A stretch of DNA of 64,000 nt from Ascarosepion bandense (GCA_037127315.1 JBBBDQ010001451.1:352501-416500), one strand, 5' to 3'. Positions 1 through 11,825 are shown, counted from the first letter of the stretch. Notes: generated by a model not told the origin, from the sequence alone. Numbers and translations: made by a program.

Positions 1-110
1 AACAACGTTTCTCGTTGGATTCCCAAAGTTAATCAGAGTCGAGCACGATCCGTATCTAGATGGGATTATGCTTATGGCCAATGGGTAGAGTAAGCGGCCT
101 TCTACACGCC
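1..110 (+). repeat. 5S rRNA-derived remnant (partial)
   Basis: Diverged copy of the inner and 3' part of a 5S rRNA-like sequence, cut by the window edge. The stretch around CCCAAAGTTAATCA matches the 5S CCGAAGTTAAGCA box and AGATGGGATTA matches GGATGGGTGA. Too many changes to be a working gene. Probably an old copy of the 5S-derived SINE seen better at 25617-25895. Confidence 0.45.
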
Positions 111-454
111 GGAATGTGTTTCAGCTCGTCAATCAAGATATAAATCGCACCTTTTCAATTGCATTCGTATGGATATAATATAATAAGGAAACAGAGAGGA
201 TATAATGCGTATTTATGGCGGATAATCAAAGAATAGTGAATTATAACTGCACACATGCGTAAATTTATAGACAGAACGGCCAGCATTGTTTATTCATCAG
301 CTGAATGTGTGAATAGATCGAACTCAGAAATAGAACTAATCATTTAACATGGATCAACTTAAATAATCTGGCAAGAAATTAAATGACAAATAACTGTAAG
401 TATTTAATCACGAGCTATTTCTGCTTCATTTTACCAACCTAGGAAATCAGCCCC
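111..454. other. No recognisable feature
   Basis: AT-rich unique-looking DNA between the 5S remnant and the first LINE fragment. No long open frame or repeat structure seen. Confidence 0.5.
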
Positions 455-1100
455 TGTATTCCGCTTTGGACGCTTAGTACTGCTGCCATTTATGGTCAGG
501 CGCCCCTGCTGTTCTTCTCAGTGTTCTCGACAGGCTCCAAAACAGAGTCTGTAATGTAATAGGTACTGATCTGGCGGCTCGACTGCAGCCACTTCCCCAC
601 CGTCGAAATGTGGCCTCTCTTTGTCTGTTCTATAAATACTTTCATGGCTTCTGCTCGGATGAACTTAAGTCACTGGTGCCTCCTCAACAGGTGTTTACTC
701 GTGCAACCAGACTGGCAACTGGGTCCCACCCATTCACAGTCAGGTTAGCCAAATGCAGACGACAATTCTACTCCTGCAGCTTCTTCTCTCGCACTTCCCT
801 CCTGTGGAACTCGCTCCCATATTCTTGCTTTCCTGACGGCTACAACCTCCAGAAATTTAAATGCAAAGTCAATACTCATCTACTAACCACTGGACTCTAG
901 CTCTCTCCCCACCCCTGTATAACCTTCCCTTTCTCTCCACCTATGTATCTGTCATCGCACCTGCATTCTCAGCTTTCTATTGCTCCTTTCTAACTAGTTT
1001 GTACTCCTCACTCTTTTCTAATTAATATTTTTCCAGTTATGTAGCCACCCCCGCTCATCAGTGGCAGTGAAATGATTAAAAAAAATAAAATAAAACAGTT
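455..1100 (+). pseudogene. Jockey/CR1-like LINE, 3' end of ORF2 and 3' UTR (copy 1)
   Basis: A 5'-truncated non-LTR retrotransposon. A frame open from about 478 to the stop at 898-900 encodes the region beyond the reverse transcriptase core: a YCCHLWSGAP block, then RRNVASLCLFYKYFHGF, then the conserved SLLWNSLP block and a final KFKCKVNTHL. Family knowledge: this tail (aromatic-rich, W-N-S-L-P, then F-K) typifies the C-terminus of Jockey/CR1-type ORF2 proteins. The 3' UTR ends near 1075 in a GGCAGTGAAATGATTAAAA tail shared with other copies in this window. No polymerase or endonuclease domain remains, so it is dead. Clade assignment is from memory of the tail motif and is only moderately sure. 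Confidence 0.75.
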
Positions 1101-1224
1101 TTCTTTTATTTTGTTACCTCTAACTGTCATTCATCGCTATAATTTCTCGCTATTGTACGTACCTAAGCCAACCTAGATCTTACTCTTTCAAATGACCTTA
1201 AATGGAATGACGATATTGAATCTA

Positions 1225-2145
1225 GAGCTGTATTTTTTTATTTTTTTTATAAGCGTTTCACCCCAAGCAAGGCATGTCACTGCCACTACTGTGCAGGGGG
1301 CTACGTAGAGTGGAGAAAGGCTGATTAAATATAGGAAATGACAGAGGGTGGGTGATAGGCGGGTAAGGATACCGAGAATGAGGGTTGGGTAGATGAGAGT
1401 GTTGTGAGAATAGTTGGGAGTTAGTGTGATAGGAGGTGTCTATTGACCCTACATTTAAACAGCTGGAGATTGTAACTGTCGGAAAAGCAGACTTGTGGAA
1501 GGGAGTTCCACAGGCGGGAAGCGCAAGAAAAGAAGCTGTTGGAGTAGAATTTACGGTTACATCTTATTTGTTTAACTGTTAAAGGGTGGGACCTAGTTGC
1601 TAATCTAGTATCTCGTGTAAATTCGTGCTTAGGCGGCACCAGTGATCTAAGCTCATCGGAGCAGAAGCCATGAAAGTACTTGTAGAAGAGGCACAGGGAA
1701 GCCACATCACGCCGGTGTGAGAGCGGCTGCAGCCGGTCTGCCAAGTCAGTATCAACCACGTTACAGATCCTCCTTTGTATTTTGTCAAGAAGCCCAAGGA
1801 GAGCAGCAGGGGCACCCGACCAGATATTGCAGCAATATTCAATACACGGGCGGATGGTAGATTTGTATATGTGCAGAATAGATTCAGGTGGGAAAAATTT
1901 CCGGGCCCTGCACAGGGAGCCGACTTTCATAGCAGCAGATTTGGCAATGGATTCAATATAGTCATTCCATTTGAGGTCCGCCGAGAGTGTAAGGACAAGG
2001 AGGCGTAGTATTTTACTCTCTGGGAGGCTAGCCTGTCCCATGCTAATGGGAGGTAGATGCGATTGTCTATGGTGATTAGTTGATAACAGCTTTGTTTTAG
2101 AGGCATTGAAATTTACCAACCATTTCCTACCCCAGGTCATTTACT
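1225..2145 (-). pseudogene. Jockey/CR1-like LINE, 3' end of ORF2 (copy 2)
   Basis: Same family as copy 1, opposite strand and longer. The frame at 2140-1421 gives 239 residues without a stop. It begins with WLVNFNASKTKLLS, the conserved block that follows the polymerase YxDD box in this type of ORF2. It then runs through DLKWNDYI, the YCCNIWSGAP block, KIQRRICNVV, SLCLFYKYFHGF, and ends with SRLWNSLP and KCRVNRHLL. The catalytic palm is missing, so the insertion is 5'-truncated. The 3' UTR runs to about 1240 and ends (read on this strand) in CCTTGCTTGGGGTGA followed by an A-rich tail. An open frame of this length suggests a fairly young copy. Confidence 0.8.
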
Positions 2146-2149
2146 GCTA

Positions 2150-2755
2150 GGAAGGCTGGGTCACTGTGTCTGAATCAATTTTCTCAGAAACAATTTTGCA
2201 CATTTATAAATCTACCATTCATCTGTACATTGAATACTGTTGCCGCATCTTTAGTTGTGCTCCTGCTATTCATCTTGAGGTTCTCGACAAAATCCAGAAA
2301 AGGATCTGTAATATAATTGATTCTGACTTGGTAGCCCATCTTCAGTCACTTTCTCACCGACGTGATATGGCTTCCCTCTGTCTTTTCTACAAATATTTTC
2401 ATGGTAACCTCTCTCACGTGCTTTTTGCACTGGTTCTACGACCAAATGTATTTACGCATGCTACTAGATTGACATCTAAGTCCCACCTTTTACCGTCAGT
2501 AATGTTAAATGTAAAACCTCTTCTACTCTAATAGTTTCTTTTCTCGCATTTTCCGTTTGTAGAATTCTCTTCCGTTTGCTTGCTTTCCTGAGATCTACAA
2601 TCTGTAAAATTTTAAATGCAACGTCAATTACCATCTTCCATCTCCTTGATTCTCATTCCTTATATTATCTTTTGACATCCCCTACACCTCTCTCTCCCTG
2701 TTACCCTCCGAGCACCAGTCGTGTTTCTACTTTGCCTGGGGTGAAATAATCATAA
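2150..2755 (+). pseudogene. Jockey/CR1-like LINE, 3' end of ORF2 (copy 3)
   Basis: Third copy, starting about 10 bases from the 5' end of copy 2 so the two sit head to head. 2166-2531 encodes ILHIYKSTIHLYIEYCCRI, KIQKRICNIID and SLCLFYKYFHG before the frame breaks. The RLWNSLP-equivalent region (about 2545-2600) is present but shifted and mutated. The 3' end at about 2735-2760 keeps the GGGGTGAAATAATCATAAAA tail. More decayed than copy 2. Confidence 0.72.
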
Positions 2756-2789
2756 AAACCCCCTGGCTCTCACGCTAATCTACTACAAC

Positions 2790-3285
2790 ATTCCAAAATG
2801 ACAACTACAGGTCGGAGATACCAGGATCAAGCAGGTACAAAAATTTAAATACCTGGGAAGGTTATAACAGAAGACGGAAAGTGCGACACAGAGATCCGAA
2901 GACGAATTGGCATGACGAATGAAGCATTCCAGAAGTTGAGTAAAGTATTAAGAAACAATTTCACTAGAAACTACGAAGAGAGTACTGGATTGCTATATGA
3001 TGACAGTTCTTCAATATAGCAGTGAATGCTGGGCAATATCTTCGAAGATGAAGGAAAAACTTGAAGCAACTGAAATGTGGTTCTAAAGAAGGATGCTGCG
3101 AATATTATGGATCGAGCATATAAGCAATGATGAGGTCTTAGAAATGATGCAAACAAAAAGGAAATTAATACTGAGCATCAGGAAGAGACAGCTGAAGTTC
3201 CTGGGACACGCAATGAGGAAGAAGGGCTTGGAGAATATGATACAAACAAACCAGATAGAGGGAAAAAGATGCCTTGATTAGAAGT
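2790..3285 (+). pseudogene. RTE-like non-LTR retrotransposon, C-terminal remnant
   Basis: Coding debris in shifting frames. It shows KFKYLG, ITEDGKCDTEIRRRIGM, EAFQKLSKVLRN, SSECWAISSKMKEKLEATE, then after an in-frame stop RRMLRILWIEHISNDEVLE and RQLKFLGHAMRKKGLEN. This is the region after the polymerase in a family of animal endonuclease/reverse transcriptases that I place near RTE; clade uncertain. A second, longer copy lies at 12750-13770. Stops near 2990 and 3085 show it is inactive. Confidence 0.75.
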
Positions 3286-3560
3286 CATGAGTTATCTCCC
3301 TCTAACCCTGCAATTTACTTGTTCATAACTGCTGTAGCCTGGTGTTGAACTCACTACTCTTTGGGCCAAGTCACAGGAACTAACCAACTTCTATATCTTT
3401 AAGGACACATGGCCCAGTGGATATAGACGTTCCTGTGAGTTGACTCAAAGAGTTGTGAGTTCAGTACCAGGCTACGGCAGTTGTGAACAAGTAATTTACA
3501 GGGTTAGAGGGAGATAACTCGTGATTTCCAATCGAGCATTACTACTGCTACGCTAGGAAT
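3286..3560. repeat. Inverted pair of tRNA-derived SINEs
   Basis: Two copies of one tRNA-like SINE meet head to head. The plus copy starts near 3404 with a box A-like TGGCCCAGTGG and a box B-like GAGTTCAGTACC, followed by a body ending GTTAGAGGGAGATAACT. The minus copy (3286-3395) repeats that body in reverse complement. The fold would be a hairpin with arms of about 100 bp and roughly 85% identity by eye. Confidence 0.65.
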
Positions 3561-3850
3561 TAGGGTGATATACCCCAGTGAATACAATAAAGGTTTTGGT
3601 TCGAAATTCCTAGCACCTGAAGGAGGCCGGAGCGTACAACGTCCGAAACGTCGTACAAGTGGCAACAAAGATGAGGACAACAGTCTGAATAATGTAAATA
3701 CTGTAAATACTACCTCATCTCAGAAATATAGACAAATAAAATGATGTATTATTAAACGTCGTACAAATGGCAACAAAGATTAGGACAATAGTCCGAATAA
3801 TGTAAACACTGTAAATACTACCTCATCTCAGAAATATAGACAAAAACAAA
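3561..3850 (+). repeat. Repeat with a 108-bp tandem duplication
   Basis: A unit starting AAACGTCGTACAA at 3646 is repeated from 3754 with about 90% identity (both copies contain GTAAATACTACCTCATCTC). Just upstream, 3617-3652 reads CTGAAGGA, a GC-rich stretch, then GAAACGTCGTA, which loosely resembles the hammerhead-like motif found elsewhere in the window. Probably the tail of a retroelement. Confidence 0.55.
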
Positions 3851-4456
3851 AAAAAGTTTTATTCATGTATGGCTGAAATATGCTTGTTTCATAGTGTCTT
3901 ACCGACGGCTTTATAGGCATATTTGCATTTATTCCTAACCCACAGAGCCAAGTGTTGGTTGAGAGTGCAATTATGCTGAGTGAACCTAATCTTTCTATGA
4001 GAAAGCCTATATTCTTGTGTAATCAGCAGTTTAAACAAGGCCAGAAGCTCAAAACCGATGACCCGGTGACTTGTGATTTTTGTCCTAGCGAAACCATCGA
4101 AAACTTACCAGCGGTTTTGTTTACCCAGATTCAATCACAATCTTGGCATCTCTCGGATTTGTACGTAATGGCTAAGCCAAGTCGATTTTATGAAGATCGA
4201 ACCTCTTTGACAAATCAACCACAGTGAGAATGATACTTTTCTCACCACTGATGAGTGAGATATGGACAAGACGTTTATTCTCCAAGATTTTATTTCTCCC
4301 ATTAAAGGTATTATTATATCCATGATATAACAACACCTTATTTAATGGAAGTGACAAAATACTGAGAGGAAAAGAATTACTAACAATGCTTTGTTACCAG
4401 AAACTGTTTTATATCACGAAATTATACACAAAAGTACATACATGCATGTATATATA
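3851..4456. other. No recognisable feature; one unassigned 91-codon frame
   Basis: The plus-strand frame at 3952-4227 has no family motif that I recognise and is bounded by AT-rich DNA. It contains a C-x2-C pair (CDFC) but no second pair. I see no reason to call it a gene. Confidence 0.4.
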
Positions 4457-4458
4457 CA

Positions 4459-5056
4459 CTACCGACCATAAGTTTGAGACCACCCAAATGTTTTTCACAA
4501 TGTTTATAAAATTTCATTTTTAGCAGAATCTAACTTTTTTTGTTATTATAATGCAGATGTCAAGTAAAAAAAGTATTCTTTTCAACTTTAAAGCAAACAT
4601 GTACTAAGTTTGCTACTTGACACCTCTTATTGCGATCAAGTTTTTGCTGAAAATTCAGATTTATTTAGATATTATAACTACAGTATAATTTATTTTTAAA
4701 ACCATATTAATGCGGTATAAAATGTCAAGGAAGAAACAGCATTGAAAAAAGAGCTCAGTTTGAAATTCTTTCGAAAGAAGGATATTTTGAACGTGTTATC
4801 ACTAAAAAAAATTAAGCTTATCAAAAAATGGTGGGCATTATTGCCTTCAACGACTCGTCGTGGTTTCTTTGAGGACAATAAAATATGAATTAACTTTAAT
4901 CAAATTTGAAATTACTCTGTGTTAATTTTGTTTTTAATTATTTTACAGTTGTGAGCAACAATGAAATATATCTATATATATTCTTCTAAGACATAAAATT
5001 TGTTATTTTTTTCTCTTAGAAAATAAATCAAAGTGGTCCCAAACTTATGGTCAGTA

Positions 5057-5058
<2 letters not shown>
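4459..5058 (+). mobile_element. Internally deleted Tc1-like DNA transposon
   Basis: About 600 bp bounded by matching terminal inverted repeats. The left end CTACCGACCATAAGTTTG is mirrored at the right end (read in reverse complement) by CTACTGACCATAAGTTTG, about 23 of 25 bases over the full repeat. Inside, 4745-4830 read in plus frames gives RAQFEILSKEGYFERVITKK, which resembles the N-terminal helix-turn-helix of Tc1-type transposases. The DDE catalytic part is absent, so this is a non-autonomous relic. It ends at a long (AT)n tract, compatible with the TA target preference of the family. Confidence 0.7.

Positions 5059-5104
<46 letters not shown>
5059..5104. repeat. (AT)n microsatellite
   Basis: Uninterrupted AT dinucleotides abutting the Tc1-like relic. 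Confidence 0.95.
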
Positions 5105-5106
<2 letters not shown>

Positions 5107-5215
5107 AGGTAAAGAGGTCTCAAGGTTTTATTATTTTGAGTTCCCTGGCATTTATTTTATTATGGACAATGCAAATGATTTATATTTTTAAATCCTTTCC
5201 AAAATTATATTTTTT

Positions 5216-5332
5216 AAGGCTTACGGTCATATCACGTCGAATACATCGGTTCTCGCTCGATCACCGAAGTTAAGCCTGGTCAGTACTTAGATGGGTGACT
5301 GCTTGGGAATACGACGTGCTGTAAGCGTTTAG
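5216..5332 (+). repeat. 5S rRNA-derived SINE head
   Basis: Recognisable 5S sequence: TTACGGTCATATCACGTCGA at the start, GATCACCGAAGTTAAG, GGTCAGTACTTAGATGGGTG and GGGAATACGACGTGCTGTAA at the end. Compared with a normal 5S RNA, about 13 bases after GTTAAG are missing, so it is a retroposed copy and not a gene. Confidence 0.75.
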
Positions 5333-5337
5333 TGACG

Positions 5338-5515
5338 GATATGTGTTGTGGTGCAGTGGATATCGGCTCCGAAAGAGAAATCGGTGAGCCGAGTTCGAAT
5401 TCCAGTTGAATACCCTGTATTCACTTAAGCACTGGCACCCTTGGGAAAGGTATTAATCCGTCCCTTCCCTCTAGTTATGGGTTAATTAACAAGAGTAGGA
5501 CTTGGGGACCCTGCG
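5338..5515 (+). mobile_element. tRNA-derived SINE (family A), 3'-truncated
   Basis: Box A-like TGGTGCAGTGGATAT and box B-like GAGTTCGAATTCC, the internal Pol III promoter of a tRNA-like head, followed by the family A body (ACCCTTGGGAAAGGTATTAA). It follows the 5S-derived head directly. The distal half is missing. Family A is the commonest SINE here; the fullest copy is at 21301-21603. Confidence 0.75.
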
Positions 5516-6180
5516 TTTAAAACAAATCCCAATGAATCCTGATACTTGAAAAGAAAAGGGTATTATTAGACACAAAGCGTATATAAAAACAACAATAAAA
5601 TTGTTGAAAGAAAACAGTATTACCAGCAATAATTGACGCGCCGAGGTTGATATGCCATAAAAACAAAACAACCAACCTTTTTTAAATGAAATCATCTGCA
5701 CAACCAACATCAACATTGCCCGCTGATGAGAATCTATCTCGAAACATAGAAATATCCGTGTCGCAATCTACAATTAATTCATAGCTATATATATATATAT
5801 TAGTTTTGCGATACTTAGAGAATATATAATATACATCTACAAGAAAAGCAGTGTGAAAGAAAATGAAAGACTCTTACTTTGTAATAATTCCCAACGGGAA
5901 TTTCGTCTGTCTGAGATTCTTCTGTGTTTTAGAGAAGCTATATTTAGGATTTCAGATTCTAGTAGACAGATGGAGGCAGATTTAGCAGCCATTTAGGAGA
6001 GGTAAGTGTCTCACTCGTGCTAAAATGCAATCATTCGGTTTGACTCCTGGAAATTGACTGATAGCCACTTTCGTCATTAAGCAGCCAGCATCTGATTTTC
6101 ATCTCGACCAAGAAGGGATAATTGCCTTGCACATCTCTACACAATAATTATATTAAATGAAAAAGCAGTAACTGATATCA
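5516..6180. other. No recognisable feature
   Basis: AT-rich spacer with a short (AT)n run near 5787. No coding or repeat structure that I can name. Confidence 0.45.
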
Positions 6181-7193
6181 TAACACATCACTCAATAAGT
6201 CCGGAGCTTAGATATAGATGGCGCCACTAATAAAAATATCTATATGTTCTTTTATAAAGTACTAACCTTCAAATGGCACGTGACGAAATTTGGGCCCAAT
6301 CAGATGATTAGTTTACAAACTACAGTGAAGCTACGTTTGTAAAATTTTCAAAACAAAGGACAAATCTGAATTTCGTTTGGTGATAAAACATTGATTTCTG
6401 ATAGGAAAGGATACTGTTCAAGCAAAGCAATGGCTTGATAAGTGTTACTTGGCTTCTACTCCGACGAAAACAGCGGTTAAGAAACACAAATTATACTGAA
6501 CGCTCATTTTGCCCAAATTCGGCAGTTGTCTATGAAAGCAGCAAAAGAATTCATAAACTCGTTTGACCGATCATAAATTGAAGTTACGTGAGATAGCAGA
6601 GGAGTTGAACATATTAGAAGGCAATGTATTCCATATTTTGCATATATAATACACAGCAGCAGTCTTGGCCTAAGTATTTTGGGACGTGCAAGGTATTTTG
6701 TTCATCGATTACCTTGAGAAAAGAAGGGCCATCAATAGCGAGTATTATATAGCATTATTGGTGCGTTTAAATGAAGAAATCGCCAAAAAACGGCCACAAA
6801 TGAAGAAAAAGAAAAGGATGATTCACCAAGACAACGCGCAATATCACAAATCGATCTCAACGATGGTAACACTACATGAATTGCGCTTTAAATCACATTC
6901 GCATCCACTATATTCTACAGATCTGGCCCCCAATAACTACTGGTTGTTTGCAGATCTCAAAAAACACTATCCAGGGTAAGAGATTTGGATTTAATGAAGA
7001 AGTGATATCTGAAATTCAGGCGTATTTTGAGACCAAAGGCAAATCGTTCTACAAAAAAGGCATAGGATTGTTAGAGAAGCATTGGAATCAGTGTAACCAC
7101 CAAAGAGTAGACTATGTAAATGAATAAAGTCGAATTTTGGCTAAAAAGCTGTTGTTTTTTAGTTAGTCCAGGAGTTTATTGGGTGATATGTTA
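6181..7193 (+). pseudogene. mariner transposon with broken transposase
   Basis: About 1.0 kb between imperfect inverted ends (left TAACACATCACTCAATAAG; right, in reverse complement, TAACATATCACCCAATAAA). Coding debris in several frames includes the N-terminal helix-turn-helix (KLKLREIAEELNI, 6570-6620). A longer stretch at 6686-6979 has HQDNAQYHKS, whose D (6830-6832) is the usual second catalytic aspartate, and DLAPNNYWLF, where mariners normally have DLAPSDY with the third aspartate; that residue is N here. The frame shifts near 6975 into KRFGFNEEVISEIQAYF, the usual C-terminus. Normal mariners are about 1.3 kb with about 345 residues, so this copy is deleted, frameshifted and missing a catalytic residue. 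Confidence 0.85.
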
Positions 7194-7282
7194 TATAAAC
7201 GTCACTCATTTTTCAAATAGACGGTTATAGACTTACCATATATAACGAAGAGAATAGTGTCATTCCGGTTCTCCATGGCATG

Positions 7283-8046
<764 letters not shown>

Positions 8047-8050
<4 letters not shown>

Positions 8051-8340
8051 AACTTATTTATAAATGGAACATTGTCTGTGTGTGTATCCGTTACCTACAA
8101 ACGGCTGAACCAATTTTCTTGAAAATTTACACATTTGTACTATAAGCGTCTGCAATTGTTCTTAGCTAGGTTTTGTGTCGAGGTACCCCCGATAAATATC
8201 AAAAATCGATAATCGAAAAAATCGGGTGATAGAAGGAGTGGTCCGATTTCAATCAAATTTCATACACTCATAGACAAAGACATAAGAAACGATATTCAGA
8301 AGTTTCAAGATTGCAGTTCTTACAATAGTGCAGAAAATCG

Positions 8341-8380
<40 letters not shown>

Positions 8381-8558
8381 GCGAGATGTTTGTGTGTGTC
8401 TTTTTATCTGTTTCTATGTCTTTATACAAATCCACAATTTTTATCTGATTCTCACCAAACTCACACAAATATTCTTTAGGCTGTGTCTGAACTCCAGGAC
8501 CATGGATTAGTTTTAAAGCTTTCATTACACCCGAACAACGCCGGGCTATACTGCTAGT
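8047..8558 (+). mobile_element. Non-autonomous Helitron-like element
   Basis: Begins TCTAAACTTATTTATAAATG and ends with a small GC hairpin (CCCGAACAACGCCGGG) followed about 10 bases later by CTAGT. A 5' TC, a 3' hairpin and a terminal CTRRT are the hallmarks of Helitrons. The body has AAACGGCTGAACCAATTTTC and an internal (AT)n tract at 8343-8377. No helicase is present. Three relatives lie at 11130, 30186 and 54215. Confidence 0.65.
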
Positions 8559-9094
8559 TAGCTATTAAAGATATAACCATAACATGAAGAGTCCCTTTCA
8601 CCAGGCAAAGTTATTTTACTTAGTGGTTCACAAATAATTCTTCTAAGGTAGCTAGCTACTCACTGATTTTTACTAGTATTCAAAAAATTACTCTTACCGG
8701 TCAGTCATAGACATGTTTGTATTCTATGTTTCGCGGTTTGCTGTTTTAAAGAAAAAAACTTTACTTTTGTCTAAATGTTTTAAAACTCTAAATGCTTTCA
8801 TCTAGCCGCAGACATGTTTACAATTTTTTTTCGGCAGTTTTCTTTAGTTTGTTCAGTTGAGTAATGATGTGTGCACACAATGTCTCCGAGTGCGCAGATA
8901 TATGGAAATATATCAAAACAAATGAATACATAAATAAGGACATTATGTTTCAGTCTTTCGTAGAAGAGAGAAAGGATGATTAGTTTTAAATAAATAAAAA
9001 TATAAAAAACTTTCAGTCTGAAAAATAACATACGAGCAGGTGATGTGAAAATGTTGACTCTTCAAAATATGGTTTTGGGAAAAGATTGTAAGAG
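8559..9094. other. No recognisable feature
   Basis: AT-rich spacer; short open frames only and no repeat family identified. Confidence 0.45.
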
Positions 9095-9325
9095 AATGTG
9101 TGTTGTGTTGCAATGGATATTGGCTCTGAGCCAGACATCGGAGAGCTGAGTTCGAATTCCAGGCGAATTCGTTCTATTTGCTTACACAAAAATACTCTCT
9201 TTCTTCTCCCTTTATGCTGAGTTAAATAGCAGGACAATTTAGATTCTGTTGCCTTTGTTGGCAATCAGTTAGTTATGTCTCTTTTTAGACATGATCATCT
9301 AATAGTGTATCATGCTGACTAAATG
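9095..9325 (+). mobile_element. tRNA-derived SINE (family A), diverged
   Basis: Has the tRNA-like head (GTGTTGCAATGGATATTGGC, GAGTTCGAATTCC), the body and the 3' block GTCTCTTTTTAGACATGATC. More diverged than other copies, with deletions in the middle. Confidence 0.7.
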
Positions 9326-9559
9326 AATAGATGGATGGGCGAAACAAGAATTTTTCAGTATTTTTCTCCTCAGTTGGAAAAAAAAATGCGTGGTCATTTT
9401 AATGCCTCCAAAAAAAAAAACTGCTCTTTCTTAAACATTTTGAAGGATCATTTTTTCTTCATTTCAATCTGTATGGCTAATGCTAACCTTAAGATGAGGA
9501 ACTCATTACACATTTATTGTCCATTTTTTTGAGTGACATTAACTAGAATGAGTACATCA

Positions 9560-10085
9560 CCAAGTTTGAGTTTGAGCTTTTCTGTTTAACGGCATATTAA
9601 CATCTGTGGGTTATTTAATGCCAAAAAGCTTGGGTTTTAAAGGTATTTATTTAATATTCAGTTATAGTGAGAAGTTTAATTTAGATTTAAATGATTTCCT
9701 TTTAAAAAACCAAAAATGTCTTCTAGTTTTGTATTAAAAAATGTTTTGCTGAGAATAATTTTTTTCCTTCAAAAATGTGTTATGATAATTGTTTTCCTTC
9801 AAAAATGTATTGTTGGTAATATTTTTCCTTTCTATAAAAGTGTATTTTTATACTTTTACAGTGTTTTGACTTTTATAGTGTTTTGACCCCAGTTTGGGGG
9901 TTAACTATTTATCCATAGCTGGGACCCTAACAGGTGTTACCACTCCGGGTCAGGGTGGAACAACAGCAATTAGGAGGTGGTTCCACGCTCCTCACAACCT
10001 TTCAAGCAGAGGCCTTGCTGCCGGATGCAGTTTACTGTCATGCTTGGACCTATCACCAAGTGCTAGGCCAACAGTTAGTAAAATG
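9560..10085 (+). repeat. Repeat R, about 530 bp (copy 1)
   Basis: Matches, in reverse complement, 20695-21250. Landmarks are GTTTAACGGCATATTAACAT at the start, several TCCTTCAAAAATGT blocks, CCCCAGTTTGGGGGTTAACT at 9891 and GCCGGATGCAGTTTACTGTC at 10019. The 3' third is GC-rich and the 5' two thirds AT-rich. No coding potential shared by the copies; the class is unknown. Confidence 0.7.
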
Positions 10086-10942
10086 AATTCACTGTGTCAT
10101 TAATTTTCTATGCATCGAATATTGCTATCATTCTTCGTCTCATGCTATATATCTAAAGATTATTGACAAAATCTAAAAAGGAATCTGTACCGTTACCATT
10201 TTTCTTATAAATCAAAATCAGCAAGGACTTTTTGATGACCTTTATAAATGTTGAGAGATGGCGGAATTCGTTTACATTCGTGATTTGTAAGTCCTCTTCT
10301 TCTCACATGTTAATGTTATTTGTAGAGGAAGACTAAAAACCCCTTTACATTTCTAATGTAAAAATAGTGGTTTAACTCAAGAAAACCTTGTCTCCTGCAT
10401 AGTGTGAAATTCACGGAAAGAGATTAAAATTTTCTATTTAATCTATTTAGATTCCTGGGGAGTGTCAGTCCCTAAAAATGAGGTGCTGTCCTAAAAAGAG
10501 ATCTGAATCATCATTTATGTCGAAAATTGATATATGTTGCAAAAATCTAATAATGGTAAATTCAACGTATAAATGTTTAAAATAACTTTTCGAGAAGTAT
10601 TTTCTAATATTTTGAAGATTTACTTTTTTTTTAATATTTATGAATTTGCACAAACAATTGACATGAGCATTTGAGTGAGTGTGATTCGAAGTTGGGGTAC
10701 TCGAGGTAAGATGCTGGGAAAATATGACCAAGCATTTCCATATTTTATACGGTAAATCTACGTTCAGAATCATACAGCATGTCGTCTTTCTTAACGAAAC
10801 TACTGCTATTACAATGTGTGGGAGGGAACTAAAAACAACAACATTAAAAACAAAAAAAATCACAAAAAGCAGTAGAACGTTAAAGGAGGTCGGTTAGTTT
10901 CTGCTTCGGGTAAGCTTGGATATCAGAATTCTAAAACCATTA
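10086..10942. other. No recognisable feature
   Basis: AT-rich spacer. The minus-strand frame at 10863-10465 has no recognised motif. Confidence 0.4.
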
Positions 10943-11000
10943 TTAATGGGACTTCATATATGTGGTCTCACACCCGACCACATATATGAGGTCCCATTAA
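10943..11000. repeat. 25-bp inverted repeat (hairpin)
   Basis: Arms 10943-10967 and 10976-11000 pair fully apart from one G-T wobble, around an 8-base loop (TCACACCC). Confidence 0.9.
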
Positions 11001-11129
11001 AAAAAAGTAATATTTTGTTTGAAGTAGACTTTTCGATGGTTGAATATTACAGTATTTAATGACAATGGCGATGGTAACAAAACTAAAAGCAGTAGGAAGT
11101 TGACTGAGGTCGTCGAGGATATATATATA

Positions 11130-11415
11130 TCTAAACTTATTTATAAATGGAACCTTGTGTGTGTGTGTGCGGTTCTCTGTGACTGTGTGTCCGTTACCTA
11201 CAGACTCCAAAACGGCTGAACCTATTTTCTTGAAAATTTACACAGTTGTACTATAAGCATCTGCGAGTGTTCTTGGCTAGGTTTTGTGTCGAGTAACCCC
11301 TGATAAATATCGAAAATCGAATAAATCGGGTTCTAGAAGGATTCGTCCGATTTTAATCAAATTTGATACATTCTTAGACAAAGACATAAGAAACGATATT
11401 CAGAAGATTTTAAAT
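11130..11415 (+). mobile_element. Helitron-like element, 3'-truncated
   Basis: Same 5' half as 8047-8558: TCTAAACTTATTTATAAATG, a TG-rich run, AAACGGCTGAACCTATTTTC, and AGACAAAGACATAAGAAACG near the break. The hairpin and CTAGT end are missing, replaced by a 5S-derived SINE. Confidence 0.65.
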
Positions 11416-11429
11416 CTTCAAGTTATGTG

Positions 11430-11655
11430 CTACTGTAAATCATCATTTATCCATCACACCCAATGGTGCATATTGCAGCAACGTTTTGTTGCTGTTTCTG
11501 TAACAGACTGGAGGACCGGTGGACCATTCTTGGTCCTTACGTTTACAGCACCTGGTATTCTCAAATAGTCACCCATTTTAGTACTGACCAGGCTCGATGT
11601 TGCTTAACTTCGGTGATCGGACGGGAACCGGTGCATTCAACACGATATAGCCGTA
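11430..11655 (-). mobile_element. 5S rRNA-derived SINE
   Basis: In reverse complement this starts with a good 5S sequence (CCGATCACCGAAGTTAAGCA, GGTCAGTACT), ends its 5S part at GTGCTGTAAAC near 11540, and continues through ATGGTCCACCGGTCCTCCAG and CTGTTACAGAAACAGCAACA to CACTCATT-like sequence and ATGATG. The copy at 25617-25895 has the same tail with about 40 extra bases. The shared 5S-plus-tail structure defines a SINE family (SINE3 type). Confidence 0.8.
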
Positions 11656-11825
11656 GACCACTGTATCATCAGAGCTCACTTATAGAATTATACTCAACAT
11701 TTGATGTAAGCCGTTCCTTATCACCGCATTGATATACTTTACTCGACAAAAAAAATGTATTGACGACAGGAGCAACAACATTTTTTTCGATTTTGTCATT
11801 CACACATTCACACATAACATAATAA

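Noticed and set aside
3617..3652. Hammerhead ribozyme at the CTGAAGGA...GAAACGTCGTA stretch
   Set aside because: An extra base in the core and no convincing helix I or II. It resembles the motif only loosely.
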